From Streptomyces sp. TP-A0356 (lineage in GTDB: Bacteria; Actinomycetota; Actinomycetes; Streptomycetales; Streptomycetaceae): 64,000 nucleotides of DNA. This document shows positions 27,013 through 35,389 of the stretch, in pieces; the first letter of the stretch is position 1, and each line of letters opens with the position of its first letter. The stretch is taken from the NCBI RefSeq assembly GCF_001417775.1, contig NZ_BBZJ01000012.1:496001-560000 (forward strand), written 5' to 3'. A program made the position numbers and the translations under genes. The notes under the pieces are model-generated. The model was not told the origin of the DNA. It was given only the letters and a program-made list of their open reading frames with translations, and ran no database searches.

Positions 27013-27741
27013 TCAGGAGAGCCAGTCGGTGTAGCGGGTGGGGGCGAGGTGGGCGTCCTTGTCGGTGAGGACGTCACCCTTGACGGCGGCGAACATGCCG
27101 GCGGTGGGGTCGGTCACGACGGTGCGGTTGTCGCCCTTGTGGGACAGGGTGATCCGGCCCAGCTCGTCCAGGGTGAAGATCTCGGGGCCGGCGATGTTGC
27201 GGATGCCGTTCAGCGGGGCGCCGGCGGCGACCTCCGCCACCGCGGCGGCCACGTCCCTGGAGGCGATCGGCTGGATCGGCGTGGCGGGCAGCCGGACGGT
27301 GTCGGCGTCGGCGGTCCAGGACAGGACGGCGTCCATGAACTCCATGAACTGTGTCGCCCGGACGATCGAGTAGGGGATCGGCCCGTCCGCGAGGAGCTTC
27401 TCCTGGAGCGCCTTGGCGCGGTAGTAGTCCAGCTCCGGCACCTGGTCCGTGCCGACGATCGAGAGGATGACGAAGTGGCCGACGCCGCCCTTGTGGGCCG
27501 CGGCCAGGAGGTTGTCCATCGAGGTCTGGAAGAAGGCGAGGGAGGCTTCGTCGAAGGTCGGGGAGTTCGTCAGGTTGACGACGACGTCGGCTCCCGCCAC
27601 CGCCTCGTCCAGTCCCTGGCCGCTGACGACGTCGACCCCGGTGGACTTCGAGTGCGGTACCGCCTCGTGCCCGGCGGCGTTCAGGTCTGTGACGACCTGC
27701 GATCCGATCAGTCCGGTACCGCCGATGACTGCGATCTTCAT
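27013..27741 (-). CDS. NAD(P)-binding SDR/NmrA-like oxidoreductase
   Basis: This 242-residue atypical short-chain dehydrogenase has the dinucleotide-binding motif IAVIGGTGLIGSQV at 3-16 (GGTGLIG), then DVVVNLTN, the YYRAKALQEKLL segment (Tyr/Lys area) and IVRATQFMEFMD. It belongs to the NmrA/LSDR-like group, which often acts on quinones or senses NADP. It sits between the two nitroreductase copies. An AT-rich imperfect dyad (AAATATGACATATGGG on the plus strand, near 27772) lies upstream of its ATG and may be an operator. The upstream frame is open but carries only shadow sequence of the nitroreductase. Confidence 0.87.
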   Translation of the reverse strand: MKIAVIGGTGLIGSQVVTDLNAAGHEAVPHSKSTGVDVVSGQGLDEAVAGADVVVNLTNSPTFDEASLAFFQTSMDNLLAAAHKGGVGHFVILSIVGTDQVPELDYYRAKALQEKLLADGPIPYSIVRATQFMEFMDAVLSWTADADTVRLPATPIQPIASRDVAAAVAEVAAGAPLNGIRNIAGPEIFTLDELGRITLSHKGDNRTVVTDPTAGMFAAVKGDVLTDKDAHLAPTRYTDWLS

Positions 27742-27838
27742 GGGATGCCTTTCGTCGGGGGTTATGTGCGCAAATATGACATATGGGTCACTGTGTGGGG
27801 CTGAAACATGCGCCTCAACCGACTGAGGCGGGGCGGCG

Positions 27839-28507
27839 TCAGAGACCGTCGACGAAGGTGGCCGTCTCGTCGAGCGGGGCCCGGCCTGTACGGGCGTCAC
27901 GTGCCGTGGCGTCTTCGAACCCGATCGACATGCCACAGAAGAGGATGAGCTCGTCCGGGGGTGACAGGACCTCCGCGACGGTCTTGTGAAACTTCGCCCA
28001 AGCCATCTGCGGGCAACTGTGGAGCCCTTCGGCGCGCAGCAGCAGCATGACGGTCTGCAGATACATGCCGACGTCGGACCATTGCGGCCGGCCCAGGTCG
28101 CGATCGACGTAGCAGAAGAGGGCAGCGGGCGCGCCGAAACAGTCCCAGTTCGCCGAAGCGGCCCGCTGGCGCGCCTCCATGTCCTCGCGAGCGATACCGA
28201 GTGCGCCGTAGCGTTGCTCACCGAAGGCGGACCGGCGCTCACGGTAAGGGGACTTCAGTTCCGGCGGGTACTGCTCATACTCCGGCTCGTCCCAGGGGTC
28301 GCCTGCGGCGAGGCGCTCGCCGGCGCGCTTCTTGATCTCGGCCAGAGGCGCGCCGGCCACCGCGTAGGTGTGCCACGGCTGGAGGTTCGACGCGGACGGC
28401 GCCCAGGCCGCGGCGGAGAGCACGCGCTCCAGCACCTCCCTCGGGACATCCCGGTCGGTGAATGCGCGCACCGCCCGTCGGCTCGTGACCGCCTCGTAGA
28501 CGTCCAT
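27839..28507 (-). CDS. Nitroreductase-family protein (copy 2)
   Basis: This 222-residue protein is a near-duplicate of the product at 26185-26856. It has the same FMN motifs (SRRAVRAF, AAWAPSASNLQPW) and the same C-terminal block (LILFCGMSIGFED). Differences are scattered conservative changes, and the N-terminus is one residue shorter (MDVYEAVTS). It is divergent from the azoreductase gene. The 150-bp intergenic region holds a GGTAT-N6-ATACC dyad that matches a site in front of the marR gene, so this copy is probably under MarR control while copy 1 lacks an obvious site. Confidence 0.9.
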   Translation of the reverse strand: MDVYEAVTSRRAVRAFTDRDVPREVLERVLSAAAWAPSASNLQPWHTYAVAGAPLAEIKKRAGERLAAGDPWDEPEYEQYPPELKSPYRERRSAFGEQRYGALGIAREDMEARQRAASANWDCFGAPAALFCYVDRDLGRPQWSDVGMYLQTVMLLLRAEGLHSCPQMAWAKFHKTVAEVLSPPDELILFCGMSIGFEDATARDARTGRAPLDETATFVDGL

Positions 28508-28560
28508 GATCGTCCGACTCCTCGTCTGCTCGACGCTCCTACTTCCGTCACAAGCAAGAC

Positions 28561-28576
28561 GGTATCACTCAATACC
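28561..28576. promoter_or_regulatory. Dyad GGTATCACTCAATACC between nitroreductase and azoreductase genes
   Basis: GGTAT (28561-28565) and ATACC (28572-28576) form an inverted repeat with a 6-nt spacer in the divergent promoter region. The left half with its flank, ACGGTATC, recurs exactly upstream of the marR gene at 29978-29985. It is a good candidate for the MarR operator. Confidence 0.6.
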
Positions 28577-28657
28577 ATCTCGTGTTTAACTATCGTCGAG
28601 CACGAATCCCCAGCCCTTGGTTCCCCCGCCCCGGGCACTGCACTTTGGAGAAGGTCC

Positions 28658-29308
28658 ATGGCCACGCTGCTGCACATCGACTCGTCCGTGTTTCCCGGCG
28701 AGGCGTCCTCGTCCCGTTCTGTCACGGCCACCTTCCGCGGAACCTGGGAGGAACAGCACCCGGAGGGCACGGTGATCTACCGCGACCTCGCCGCCGACCC
28801 TGTCCCGCACATCACTGCCGACGCTTGGTCCGCCGGATACGCCGCGCCCGCCGAGCGCACCCCGGAGCAGTCCACCGCGTTCGCAGCGCGCGTGAAACTC
28901 ATCGAGGAACTGGAGCAGGCGGACGCCGTCCTGATCGGCGCCCCCATGTACAACTTCTCGATCTCGTCGACCCTCAAGGCGTGGCTGGACAGCGTCCTCC
29001 TGCTCGGCCGCACCGCCGGCGAAGCCCCCTCCGCCCAGGGAACCCCGGTGGTCGTCGTCGCCAGCCGCGGCGGCTCCTACGCGCCGGGCACCCCCCGCGA
29101 GGGCTACGAGTTCGTACAGAACTACCTCGAGGCGGTCCTCAAGGGCACGCTCGGCCTGGACCTCGACTTCATCGTCCCGGAACTCACCATGGCCCCCCGC
29201 AATCCGGCCATGTCCGAACTGGTCCCCCTCTACGAGGCCTCCCGCAAGCGCGCCTTCGAGGACGCGACCACCAAGGCCAAGGAGCTCGCACAGCGCCTCA
29301 CGGCGTAA
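28658..29308 (+). CDS. FMN-dependent NADH-azoreductase
   Basis: This is a 216-residue flavodoxin-fold azoreductase of the AzoR family. The N-terminus MATLLHIDSSVF carries the FMN-phosphate loop region (DSSVFPGEASSSRSVT). The block DAVLIGAPMYNFSISSTLKAWLD (around residues 88-110) is the family hallmark, and VVVVASRGGSYAPGTP is the second flavin loop. It reduces quinones and azo compounds with NADH and is often part of electrophile-stress responses. ATG at 28658 has GGAGAAGG just upstream. It is divergent from nitroreductase copy 2 and close to the MarR gene, with a shared operator-like dyad. Confidence 0.92.
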   Translation: MATLLHIDSSVFPGEASSSRSVTATFRGTWEEQHPEGTVIYRDLAADPVPHITADAWSAGYAAPAERTPEQSTAFAARVKLIEELEQADAVLIGAPMYNFSISSTLKAWLDSVLLLGRTAGEAPSAQGTPVVVVASRGGSYAPGTPREGYEFVQNYLEAVLKGTLGLDLDFIVPELTMAPRNPAMSELVPLYEASRKRAFEDATTKAKELAQRLTA

Positions 29309-29459
29309 CCCCCTGGCCGTTAGACGCCGTGTGACGTCCTGGGTCGAAGCGCAACACGGCGTCTTCGTCGGCTGCTATGCGTGCAGGGGTGAACAGAGGC
29401 GAAGTGTGCCCCCGGGGCAGAGTGTGCCCCTGTGGCAGGCAACCAGTGCGCGGGCGCGC

Positions 29460-29945
29460 TTACGCCTCGCCACCTGCGGGATAGGCAATCCGGGTCAGCA
29501 GATCCGTCAGCTTCTCGGGCTCGCCGGGACTCAGGTCGGCAACCAGACGCTCAGCCAGCGGCTCCGCCGCCACATGGGCCGCATCGAAGAGTTCCACGCC
29601 CTGAGGTGTGATTTCCACCGCCCGCGCCCGCCGGTCCCCTGGAACGCTCTTGCGTACGGCCAGCCCCCTGCGCTCCAGATCGTCCACGATCCTCATGATC
29701 CCCGCCTTGTCAGACCCCGTCGCCGCCGCCAGGTCCCGCTGCACCGTCGGCCCACGGTCGACAAGCACGATCAGCACGGCAAAGTGCCGCAACTCGATGC
29801 CGAGCGGTCGAAGCGCCTCCTCCATCACGGCGGCCGCGCGCCAGTGCGCCCGGCGAAGCAGCAAGCCGAGGGCGAAGGGCGAGGTGTCCCCGGGGCGGTC
29901 GGTCACGCGCGAGGGGGTGGTTCTGGGAGAGACGTCGGCGGCCAT
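29460..29945 (-). CDS. MarR-family transcriptional regulator
   Basis: This 161-residue regulator has a winged helix-turn-helix at about residues 40-110: LGIELRHFAVLIVLVDRGPT, QRDLAAATGSDKAGIMRIVDDLERRGLAV and the wing SVPGDRRARAVEITPQG. It has no cysteine, so it is not an OhrR/SarZ-type thiol sensor, and a ligand-binding mode is more likely. A perfect dyad CGATAC-G-GTATCG lies 29-41 nt upstream of its ATG, and a related dyad lies between the nitroreductase and azoreductase genes. This suggests autoregulation and control of that redox block. Confidence 0.9.
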   Translation of the reverse strand: MAADVSPRTTPSRVTDRPGDTSPFALGLLLRRAHWRAAAVMEEALRPLGIELRHFAVLIVLVDRGPTVQRDLAAATGSDKAGIMRIVDDLERRGLAVRKSVPGDRRARAVEITPQGVELFDAAHVAAEPLAERLVADLSPGEPEKLTDLLTRIAYPAGGEA

Positions 29946-29973
29946 GAGGCCAACACTACGCTATCCACTCATT

Positions 29974-29986
29974 CGATACGGTATCG
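29974..29986. promoter_or_regulatory. Dyad CGATACGGTATCG upstream of marR
   Basis: CGATAC (29974-29979), central G, GTATCG (29981-29986): a perfect 6-bp inverted repeat upstream of the ATG at 29945. It shares ACGGTATC with the azoreductase/nitroreductase intergenic site, supporting one regulator for both. Confidence 0.65.
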
Positions 29987-30182
29987 CTTGAAACTACATA
30001 TGGCTCGTCCGCTACGCAGCATGCCAGTGCAGACGGGCAGGTGGCGCTGCTGCTGCAACCCCTTGCCCGCCACCGGGCAGACGATCCCGAAGCTCTCGCC
30101 GACGACCGCGCCCGGGGCGGACCTGGGGCCGTATCAGGCAACGTTTGCCCCGTTGTGAAGTGACGCGTGTCGATCTCGCCGG

Positions 30183-30509
30183 TCAGCCTTCGGTGGGACG
30201 CGGGGCGCGCAGGTGCGCCCGTTCCTTCAGCTCCTCCTCGTCGACGACCGTGAGCATCGGCTGATCCGGCGCGCACAGCATGGTCACCACGAACTTGGTC
30301 GATGCGTCGGACAGGGCGTTGCCGTCCTGGTAGTGGATCACGTCACCGCCTGGCTCCCAGAACGTCCCACCGGCCTCGACGACACGCTCCGGCTCACCCT
30401 CGAGCTCGAACCGGAGCGCGCCCTCCATGACATAGCCGAACGACGGGCCCGAGTGGCGATGCGGAGGGAGCCCGGGGTGACCGGGAGGCCACTCGACCAG
30501 AATGGTCAT
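30183..30509 (-). CDS. Cupin-domain protein, probably frameshifted near its start
   Basis: This small single-domain cupin has metal-binding motif 1 in PPHRHSGPSFGYVMEGALRFELEGE (HxH...E-type) and motif 2 in GGDVIHYQDGN. From ATG 30509 it gives 108 residues. The same frame upstream encodes LQEVTPPFFPEGGSG, which looks like the true N-terminal part of this family. Further upstream, in another frame, GTG at 30583 after GGAGG encodes VHVREEPRAP. Joining the two needs one extra base in the CCC run near 30554-30556. The gene therefore seems to carry a one-base deletion, real or a sequencing error. Confidence 0.72.
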   Translation of the reverse strand: MTILVEWPPGHPGLPPHRHSGPSFGYVMEGALRFELEGEPERVVEAGGTFWEPGGDVIHYQDGNALSDASTKFVVTMLCAPDQPMLTVVDEEELKERAHLRAPRPTEG

Positions 30510-30865
30510 TCCCGAACCACCTTCGGGAAAGAAGGGCGGAGTGACTTCCTGCAGGGTGCTCTGGGTTCTTCTCTGACATGCACCACACCTCCGTAAGCCC
30601 GCCCGGAACGGACGATCTTGCGTCGGCCACCGCATTCCGCGGGTGTGCCGACCCACTCGTTCGGCGGTGACCAGGTGCGCCGGTTTCCGGCTCACACACT
30701 CGCTTCGCAATGAGGACAAGCCACAGCCCGTATCCGTGACAGGCGGTGTGTCTTCTGCCTGGCCTGAACGGTCTCGAGACCACCCTGCCTTCCATCGGCA
30801 ACCGCCACAATCCGGGAGCCGGCGGCACCGAGACCGCATCGCACCATGCCAATTGAGACGATCTC

Positions 30866-32860
30866 TCACCCTCGGTTGGCGCAGGCGCCCGTGGCGCACG
30901 TGGTGAGCCAGGTGTCGAAGTCCGCGTCGTAGCGGGTGCCGATGTCGGAGCTGTAGACGGCGTAGCCGCCCGGGTAGTCACCGACCCGGAAGTGGGCCAG
31001 CATGCGCTGGATGTCCGCGGGGTGCTTCTCGAACATGTAGCGGACCGCGAGATAGCCCCAGGGGTAGGTGCGGGTCACATCGCTGTTGGCATAGGTGTTC
31101 TGGAACAGCGTGCTCAGGGTGTAGGTGTGCTTGCCCGCCTCCGTGACCGCCTGGTCGTCGGTCACGCGCCGGTAGCCGTAGGAGACGTACTCGGCAAGCC
31201 CCTCGATCCACCAGACGTCCGGGACCGTCGTCTGCTGGGCGAAATCGCCCCTCATGTCGTCGCGCGCGTCCAGATAGTGCGTGTACTCGTGGTTGAGATT
31301 CCAGATCCGGGCCACGAAACCGTCCTCGTACTCCTTCTGGTACATGATCGAGAGGGGCTGGTTGTGGGGGTCGGCCGGATCCCCTACCAGGGTTATGCCG
31401 CCATTGTCCGTACTCACGCCGAAGATCGCCCCGGCATAGGTCCGGTAGTCGGTCCGGCTCGCGAACACGACGAGTTGGATGGTCGACACGTACTGGCCGG
31501 GTATCGGGCCCTCGTCCTTGACGAGGGCGTGGACGTACGGGTCCTGGCCCGATACGCTCGCGCAGGCCGCGTCGAGGTCGGCGGCAGTCAGTGACTGCGC
31601 CCGAATGGTGTGCGTCGCGTCGCAGGCATGGGTGAGGGGAAGCGCCGCTCTGGTCAACTGCCCGGCCAGGTCGCAGACGCCGTAGTAGGAGCACCTGGCT
31701 CTGTCGTAGTAATCCGCCTGGGTCGCCACCGCCACCCACAGCTGCGCCGTGGGTCCGGTGATCTTCGAGGCGGCCAGCAGACCCTTGGCCAGCGGCCGGA
31801 TCCGGGCCTGGAGGGCGGGGTGCTCCACATAGCGGGTGAGGTTCATTCCCGCGTTGGAGTCCAGGTAGGCACGGTCGGTCCGCAGCAGGTTCATGTGGTG
31901 GAGCGCGAAGGTCTTCAGGGTGCCGATGATGCGCGGGTCCGCCGTGACCGCCGTGACATAGGTGGCGTTCCAGTTCCCGCGCCACAAGGGCGTGTAGACG
32001 TCGTTCACAGCCGCCACCATGCTGTCGACGGCGTCGTAGGAGCTGTTGTATCCGTTGAGGAGTCGCCGGTAGACGTCCAGGTAACGGGCTTGCAGATCGG
32101 CGCTGTCGGTGAGGATGACGACGTCACCCAGGACGTCGCCGTTCGCGGAAGTGACGTCCGTCGCGTGGCGACGGGCGAAGAAGGCGTCCAGACCGCGCGC
32201 CGTTGCCGTGCCCAGGGCCGCGCCGTAGGGACCGGTGTCGGACGGGTCGTTGAACTGCACGTAGTAGCCGGCTCGCAGGAAGAGGACGAGCTGCCACACG
32301 TGAGCGGAGTTGTCGCCGTCGTACCTTCGCGCCGCGCTGGTGAAGGCGTTCGCGACGGTGACCATCTGGGACTCGCGGAAGACTCCGTCCGCGTCGGTAC
32401 CGGTGACGGCGAACAGGCTGTCGATGCAGTCGATCGTCGAGGCCTTGACGAACGAGACGAGGGCGGAACCGGTCCTGCGACCGAAGTCGGCCGGGGCGCA
32501 GGAGGCCTTCGCCCCGCCCTTCGGCCCCGATGCGGCGGCCGCATCATGCCGGAGCGTGGCGGTCCGAAGGGGAGGGAGCTGGGCGGGCGTCAACCGCCTG
32601 CCCCGTACGGCCCGATCGGAGGTGCCGAACGTCGAGCCGGTCGGAGGCACGAGCGGCGCGGTGCCACGTGTGTCGGCGGGGGCGCCCGTGCGGGCCGGCG
32701 ACGGGGGCGCGGCATGCGCGGGCATCGACAGGAGGCAGGCGAGGGTGACAGCTGCGGCGAGAGCGCCGGCCAGACGTCTGGACAGGGCGAAACGGTAGCG
32801 GATCCGGGCTCCTTCTCGGATAGATGCGCCTCGGAAGCGGCGATGAGGCGTGAGAGGCAC
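30866..32860 (-). CDS. Secreted M9 family collagenase
   Basis: This 664-residue secreted zinc metalloprotease has the M9 motif HEYTHYLDAR and the third ligand region WWIEGLAEYVSYG. The catalytic module is preceded by the M9 N-terminal activator-type domain (about residues 130-400). There are no PKD or collagen-binding domains at the C-terminus, so this is a minimal collagenase. The signal peptide core ALSRRLAGALAAAVTLACLL ends near MPAHA. The start is unclear: GTG at 32860 gives a long n-region, while the best Shine-Dalgarno (AAGGAG) is followed 5 nt later by an ATC codon at 32803 that would start IRYRFALSRR. Released peptides could feed the hydroxyproline pathway at 45-51 kb. Confidence 0.88.
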   Translation of the reverse strand: MPLTPHRRFRGASIREGARIRYRFALSRRLAGALAAAVTLACLLSMPAHAAPPSPARTGAPADTRGTAPLVPPTGSTFGTSDRAVRGRRLTPAQLPPLRTATLRHDAAAASGPKGGAKASCAPADFGRRTGSALVSFVKASTIDCIDSLFAVTGTDADGVFRESQMVTVANAFTSAARRYDGDNSAHVWQLVLFLRAGYYVQFNDPSDTGPYGAALGTATARGLDAFFARRHATDVTSANGDVLGDVVILTDSADLQARYLDVYRRLLNGYNSSYDAVDSMVAAVNDVYTPLWRGNWNATYVTAVTADPRIIGTLKTFALHHMNLLRTDRAYLDSNAGMNLTRYVEHPALQARIRPLAKGLLAASKITGPTAQLWVAVATQADYYDRARCSYYGVCDLAGQLTRAALPLTHACDATHTIRAQSLTAADLDAACASVSGQDPYVHALVKDEGPIPGQYVSTIQLVVFASRTDYRTYAGAIFGVSTDNGGITLVGDPADPHNQPLSIMYQKEYEDGFVARIWNLNHEYTHYLDARDDMRGDFAQQTTVPDVWWIEGLAEYVSYGYRRVTDDQAVTEAGKHTYTLSTLFQNTYANSDVTRTYPWGYLAVRYMFEKHPADIQRMLAHFRVGDYPGGYAVYSSDIGTRYDADFDTWLTTCATGACANRG

Positions 32861-33006
32861 CGTCTCAATCCGTCGGCCCGTCAACAATGGGGTGTGACAT
32901 AGCACATTGCACCGCCGCCCCATAACGTGCGGCACCGCCTCCGACGGGGGCCGCCCGGGACCACGGGCAGTGGCACCCACCCCACGGGACCCGGACCCGG
33001 CCCGCG

Positions 33007-33966
33007 CTACCGCTCGGCCACGCTCCACGTCCGAGACGCCCACGCCCGCAGATGGGGCGACTGCACGACGAGGTCGCGGTACGCGACGGCGGCGGACGCG
33101 AACAGCACCTCCACCACCTCGTCGGGAACCCTGTCGGGCCGCCAGGCCAGTAGGTAGCGGCACCACAGTGGTGTGCCGAGCAGCGGTCTGATCAACACGT
33201 CCGGGATCGGCCGCAGTGTCGCCTGCACCGGTGACACACCGAGTCCATCGGCGATCATGTTCTGCAACTGCAGTTGATCGCCGAGGAATTCGTGCACCGC
33301 CGACGGACGGAAGCCTGCCGCCTCACAGGCCCCGTAGAAGACTCCGGGCCAGCCGGCCCCGTCGTCAGGTGTCACGAACCACGCGTCCTCGGCCAGATCG
33401 GCGAGTGCGATCTGAGGGCGATGCCTGAGCCGGTGGCGGGCCGAGAGTGCCACGAACGTGGGCTCGGTGACGATCCCGCGATGCGCCACCGTCGCCGAGT
33501 GCCGCAACTCCATTCCCGGATAGTCCGCGGCGATGGCCGCGTCCACCTCCCCCTTCTCCAGGAGTTCGACGATCTCCGAGGACGCGTACACGCTGCTCAC
33601 CGTGAGCGACATGTCCGGCAGTCTGCCGCGGACCCGGACCACCATGCCCGACAGGATGGGCGAGTTGGTCGCGGCTATTCGCAGGATCCGCCGCGTTCCC
33701 GCAGCGCCTGCGGCGGGCCGGCGTCCGATCGCCTCAGCACGTGCCAGGACGTCCCGTGCCTGGGTGACGACTTCCAGACCGTACGGCGTCAGCCGGACGC
33801 CCGAGGCACCGCGCTCGAACAGGGCCTCGCCGAAGAAGCGTTCAATGCGCCGCAGCTGGGTGCTCAAGGCTGGTTGTGAGTACCTCAGATCCGATGCGGC
33901 CCGGCCCACGCTCCCCGCGTCGGCGATCGCACACAGCACGCGCAGATGCCGAAGCTCCAAGTCCAT
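33007..33966 (-). CDS. LysR-family transcriptional regulator
   Basis: This 319-residue regulator has an N-terminal winged HTH (LRHLRVLCAIADAGSVGRAA, SDLRYSQPALSTQLRRIE, about residues 4-62) and a LysR substrate-binding domain (about 90-300). ATG at 33966 begins exactly at the family N-terminus MDLELRHL. It lies 146 bp upstream of, and is oriented toward, the collagenase gene, so co-regulation is possible but not shown. Its HTH resembles that of the truncated lysR at 51213. Confidence 0.9.
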   Translation of the reverse strand: MDLELRHLRVLCAIADAGSVGRAASDLRYSQPALSTQLRRIERFFGEALFERGASGVRLTPYGLEVVTQARDVLARAEAIGRRPAAGAAGTRRILRIAATNSPILSGMVVRVRGRLPDMSLTVSSVYASSEIVELLEKGEVDAAIAADYPGMELRHSATVAHRGIVTEPTFVALSARHRLRHRPQIALADLAEDAWFVTPDDGAGWPGVFYGACEAAGFRPSAVHEFLGDQLQLQNMIADGLGVSPVQATLRPIPDVLIRPLLGTPLWCRYLLAWRPDRVPDEVVEVLFASAAVAYRDLVVQSPHLRAWASRTWSVAER

Positions 33967-34169
33967 CCGCCCGCTCCCCATCCCCGTCGTCCGCGCGGCC
34001 CGGCCGCACGACCCGGTAACGGCGCCGCCCTCCGGTTGCGCCTGCACCAGCGGAAGGGAAGCGTTCCATCCGCGGAGTTCCGCTCACAAGACGCGGTTGC
34101 GCCGACGTGCCGTGGGTCGCCCCGCGATCGGCGCGACCAGAGGCGGGCCCGCGGTCGTGGCCGCGCCGA

Positions 34170-35210
34170 CTACGCCGACGCCCGGGCCACCAGCTCCGGA
34201 TCGAAGATGACGGACGTCGGCTTGTCGCGCTCGCCCCGGATGTGCTCGTCTAGGAGGCGGGCCATCTCGGCCGCCATCCGCTCCACGGGCTGGCGGACGG
34301 TGGTCAGTGGGGGACGGCAGGCGACGGCCACGCCGGAGTCGTCGAAGCCGACGACCGCGACATCGTCGGGCACTCGGCGCCCCCGCTCCCGGAGCACTTG
34401 GCAGATGCCCTGGGCCATGAGGTCGTTGGCCGCGAACACGCCGTCCACATCCGGGTACTCGGCAAGCAGCCGTGTCATGGCGTCGATGCCGCTGTCGAGA
34501 GTGAAGCCGCCCTCCACGGCGGGCACGTGCGGGTGGCCGTGCCGCGCCATGACGTCGCGGAACCCGGCCAGCCGCTCCCGGCTCGCGGACACGGCCAGCG
34601 GCCCGCATACGGTGGCCGGTCCTCGGCAGCCGCGCGCCAGGAGGCGTTCGGCGGCGAGGCGTCCCCCGTCCCGGTGGTCCAGGTCCACATAGCTGAAGGG
34701 CACCGGGCGTGAGGGCCGGGCGAACAGCACCGCCGGCAGCCGTGCGTCGGCCAGCAGCGCGGGCAGCGGGTCGTCGGCGTGCGTGGACACCACGAGCGCT
34801 CCGTCTGCCCGGCCCTGCCGCAGATAGGTGAGGACTTCGTGTCTGGCCTCCGGCGACTCGGCGAACATGAGCACCGGATGCATGGAGCGCGGCCGCAGAT
34901 AGCTGACGACACCGCCGACCACCCGGCCGAAGAAGGGATCGGCGAACACGCTCGCCGCGAACGCGCTCTGGGTCTCCTCGGAGGTGTCGCCTGCCCCCGA
35001 GACCACCAGTGCGACGGTTTCGGTGCGACGGGTCACCAGTGAGCGGGCGGCGCGATTGGGCGTGTAGCCGGTCCGTTCGATCGCCTGGCGTACCGCTTCC
35101 TGGATGGCCGGGTCGACGTTGCGGACGCCGTTGACGACGCGGGAGACGGTGGCCCGGGACACACCGGCGTCCCGGGCCACGTCTTCGAGCGTCGGCCCCT
35201 GTCTGCTCAT
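34170..35210 (-). CDS. LacI-family transcriptional regulator
   Basis: This 346-residue regulator has a LacI HTH at 7-30 (TLEDVARDAGVSRATVSRVVNG) and hinge helix PNRAARSLVTRRT. A sugar-binding-type core follows, with FADPFFGRVVGG, GVFAANDLMAQGI and VPDDVAVVGFDDSG. The palindrome AGAGCGCTCT lies 36 nt upstream of its ATG. A longer 16-bp version, GGGAGAGCGCTCTCCC, lies upstream of the DUF1996/glycosidase genes transcribed in the same direction. This strongly suggests autoregulation and control of that secreted-enzyme operon. The inducer is probably a sugar released by it. Confidence 0.92.
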   Translation of the reverse strand: MSRQGPTLEDVARDAGVSRATVSRVVNGVRNVDPAIQEAVRQAIERTGYTPNRAARSLVTRRTETVALVVSGAGDTSEETQSAFAASVFADPFFGRVVGGVVSYLRPRSMHPVLMFAESPEARHEVLTYLRQGRADGALVVSTHADDPLPALLADARLPAVLFARPSRPVPFSYVDLDHRDGGRLAAERLLARGCRGPATVCGPLAVSASRERLAGFRDVMARHGHPHVPAVEGGFTLDSGIDAMTRLLAEYPDVDGVFAANDLMAQGICQVLRERGRRVPDDVAVVGFDDSGVAVACRPPLTTVRQPVERMAAEMARLLDEHIRGERDKPTSVIFDPELVARASA

Positions 35211-35245
35211 GCCCGCACCCTAGCGGGACGGTACAGCGGACGGAT

Positions 35246-35255
35246 AGAGCGCTCT
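35246..35255. promoter_or_regulatory. LacI-type operator AGAGCGCTCT upstream of lacI
   Basis: A 10-bp perfect palindrome is centred on CG, the usual geometry of LacI-family operators. It is embedded in the longer site seen at 38415-38430 and lies 36 nt upstream of the lacI ATG. Confidence 0.7.
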
Positions 35256-35258
35256 CCC

Positions 35259-35328
35259 GGTGCCGCTCGCCCAGTGCCGCTCGCCCAGTGCCGCTCGCCC
35301 AGTGCCGCTCTCCCAGTGCCGCTCGCCC
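35259..35328. repeat. Five tandem 14-bp repeats, (A/G)GTGCCGCTCGCCC
   Basis: Units start at 35259, 35273, 35287, 35301 and 35315. The fourth has CTCTCCC instead of CTCGCCC, and the first begins GG instead of AG. The array directly follows the LacI operator-like site, between lacI and the glycosidase gene. It is too short and too regular to be a protein-coding repeat. Confidence 0.92.
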
Positions 35329-35389
35329 GTCGCCGGGGCGTGCCTCGTGGCGGTTCACGCGGGCGGATCGGTTCTCTGCCCGTCTCCCG

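Noticed and set aside
32861..33166. Extension of the collagenase frame to 33166
   Set aside because: It runs into the end of the lysR gene and shows only shadow sequence before the signal peptide.
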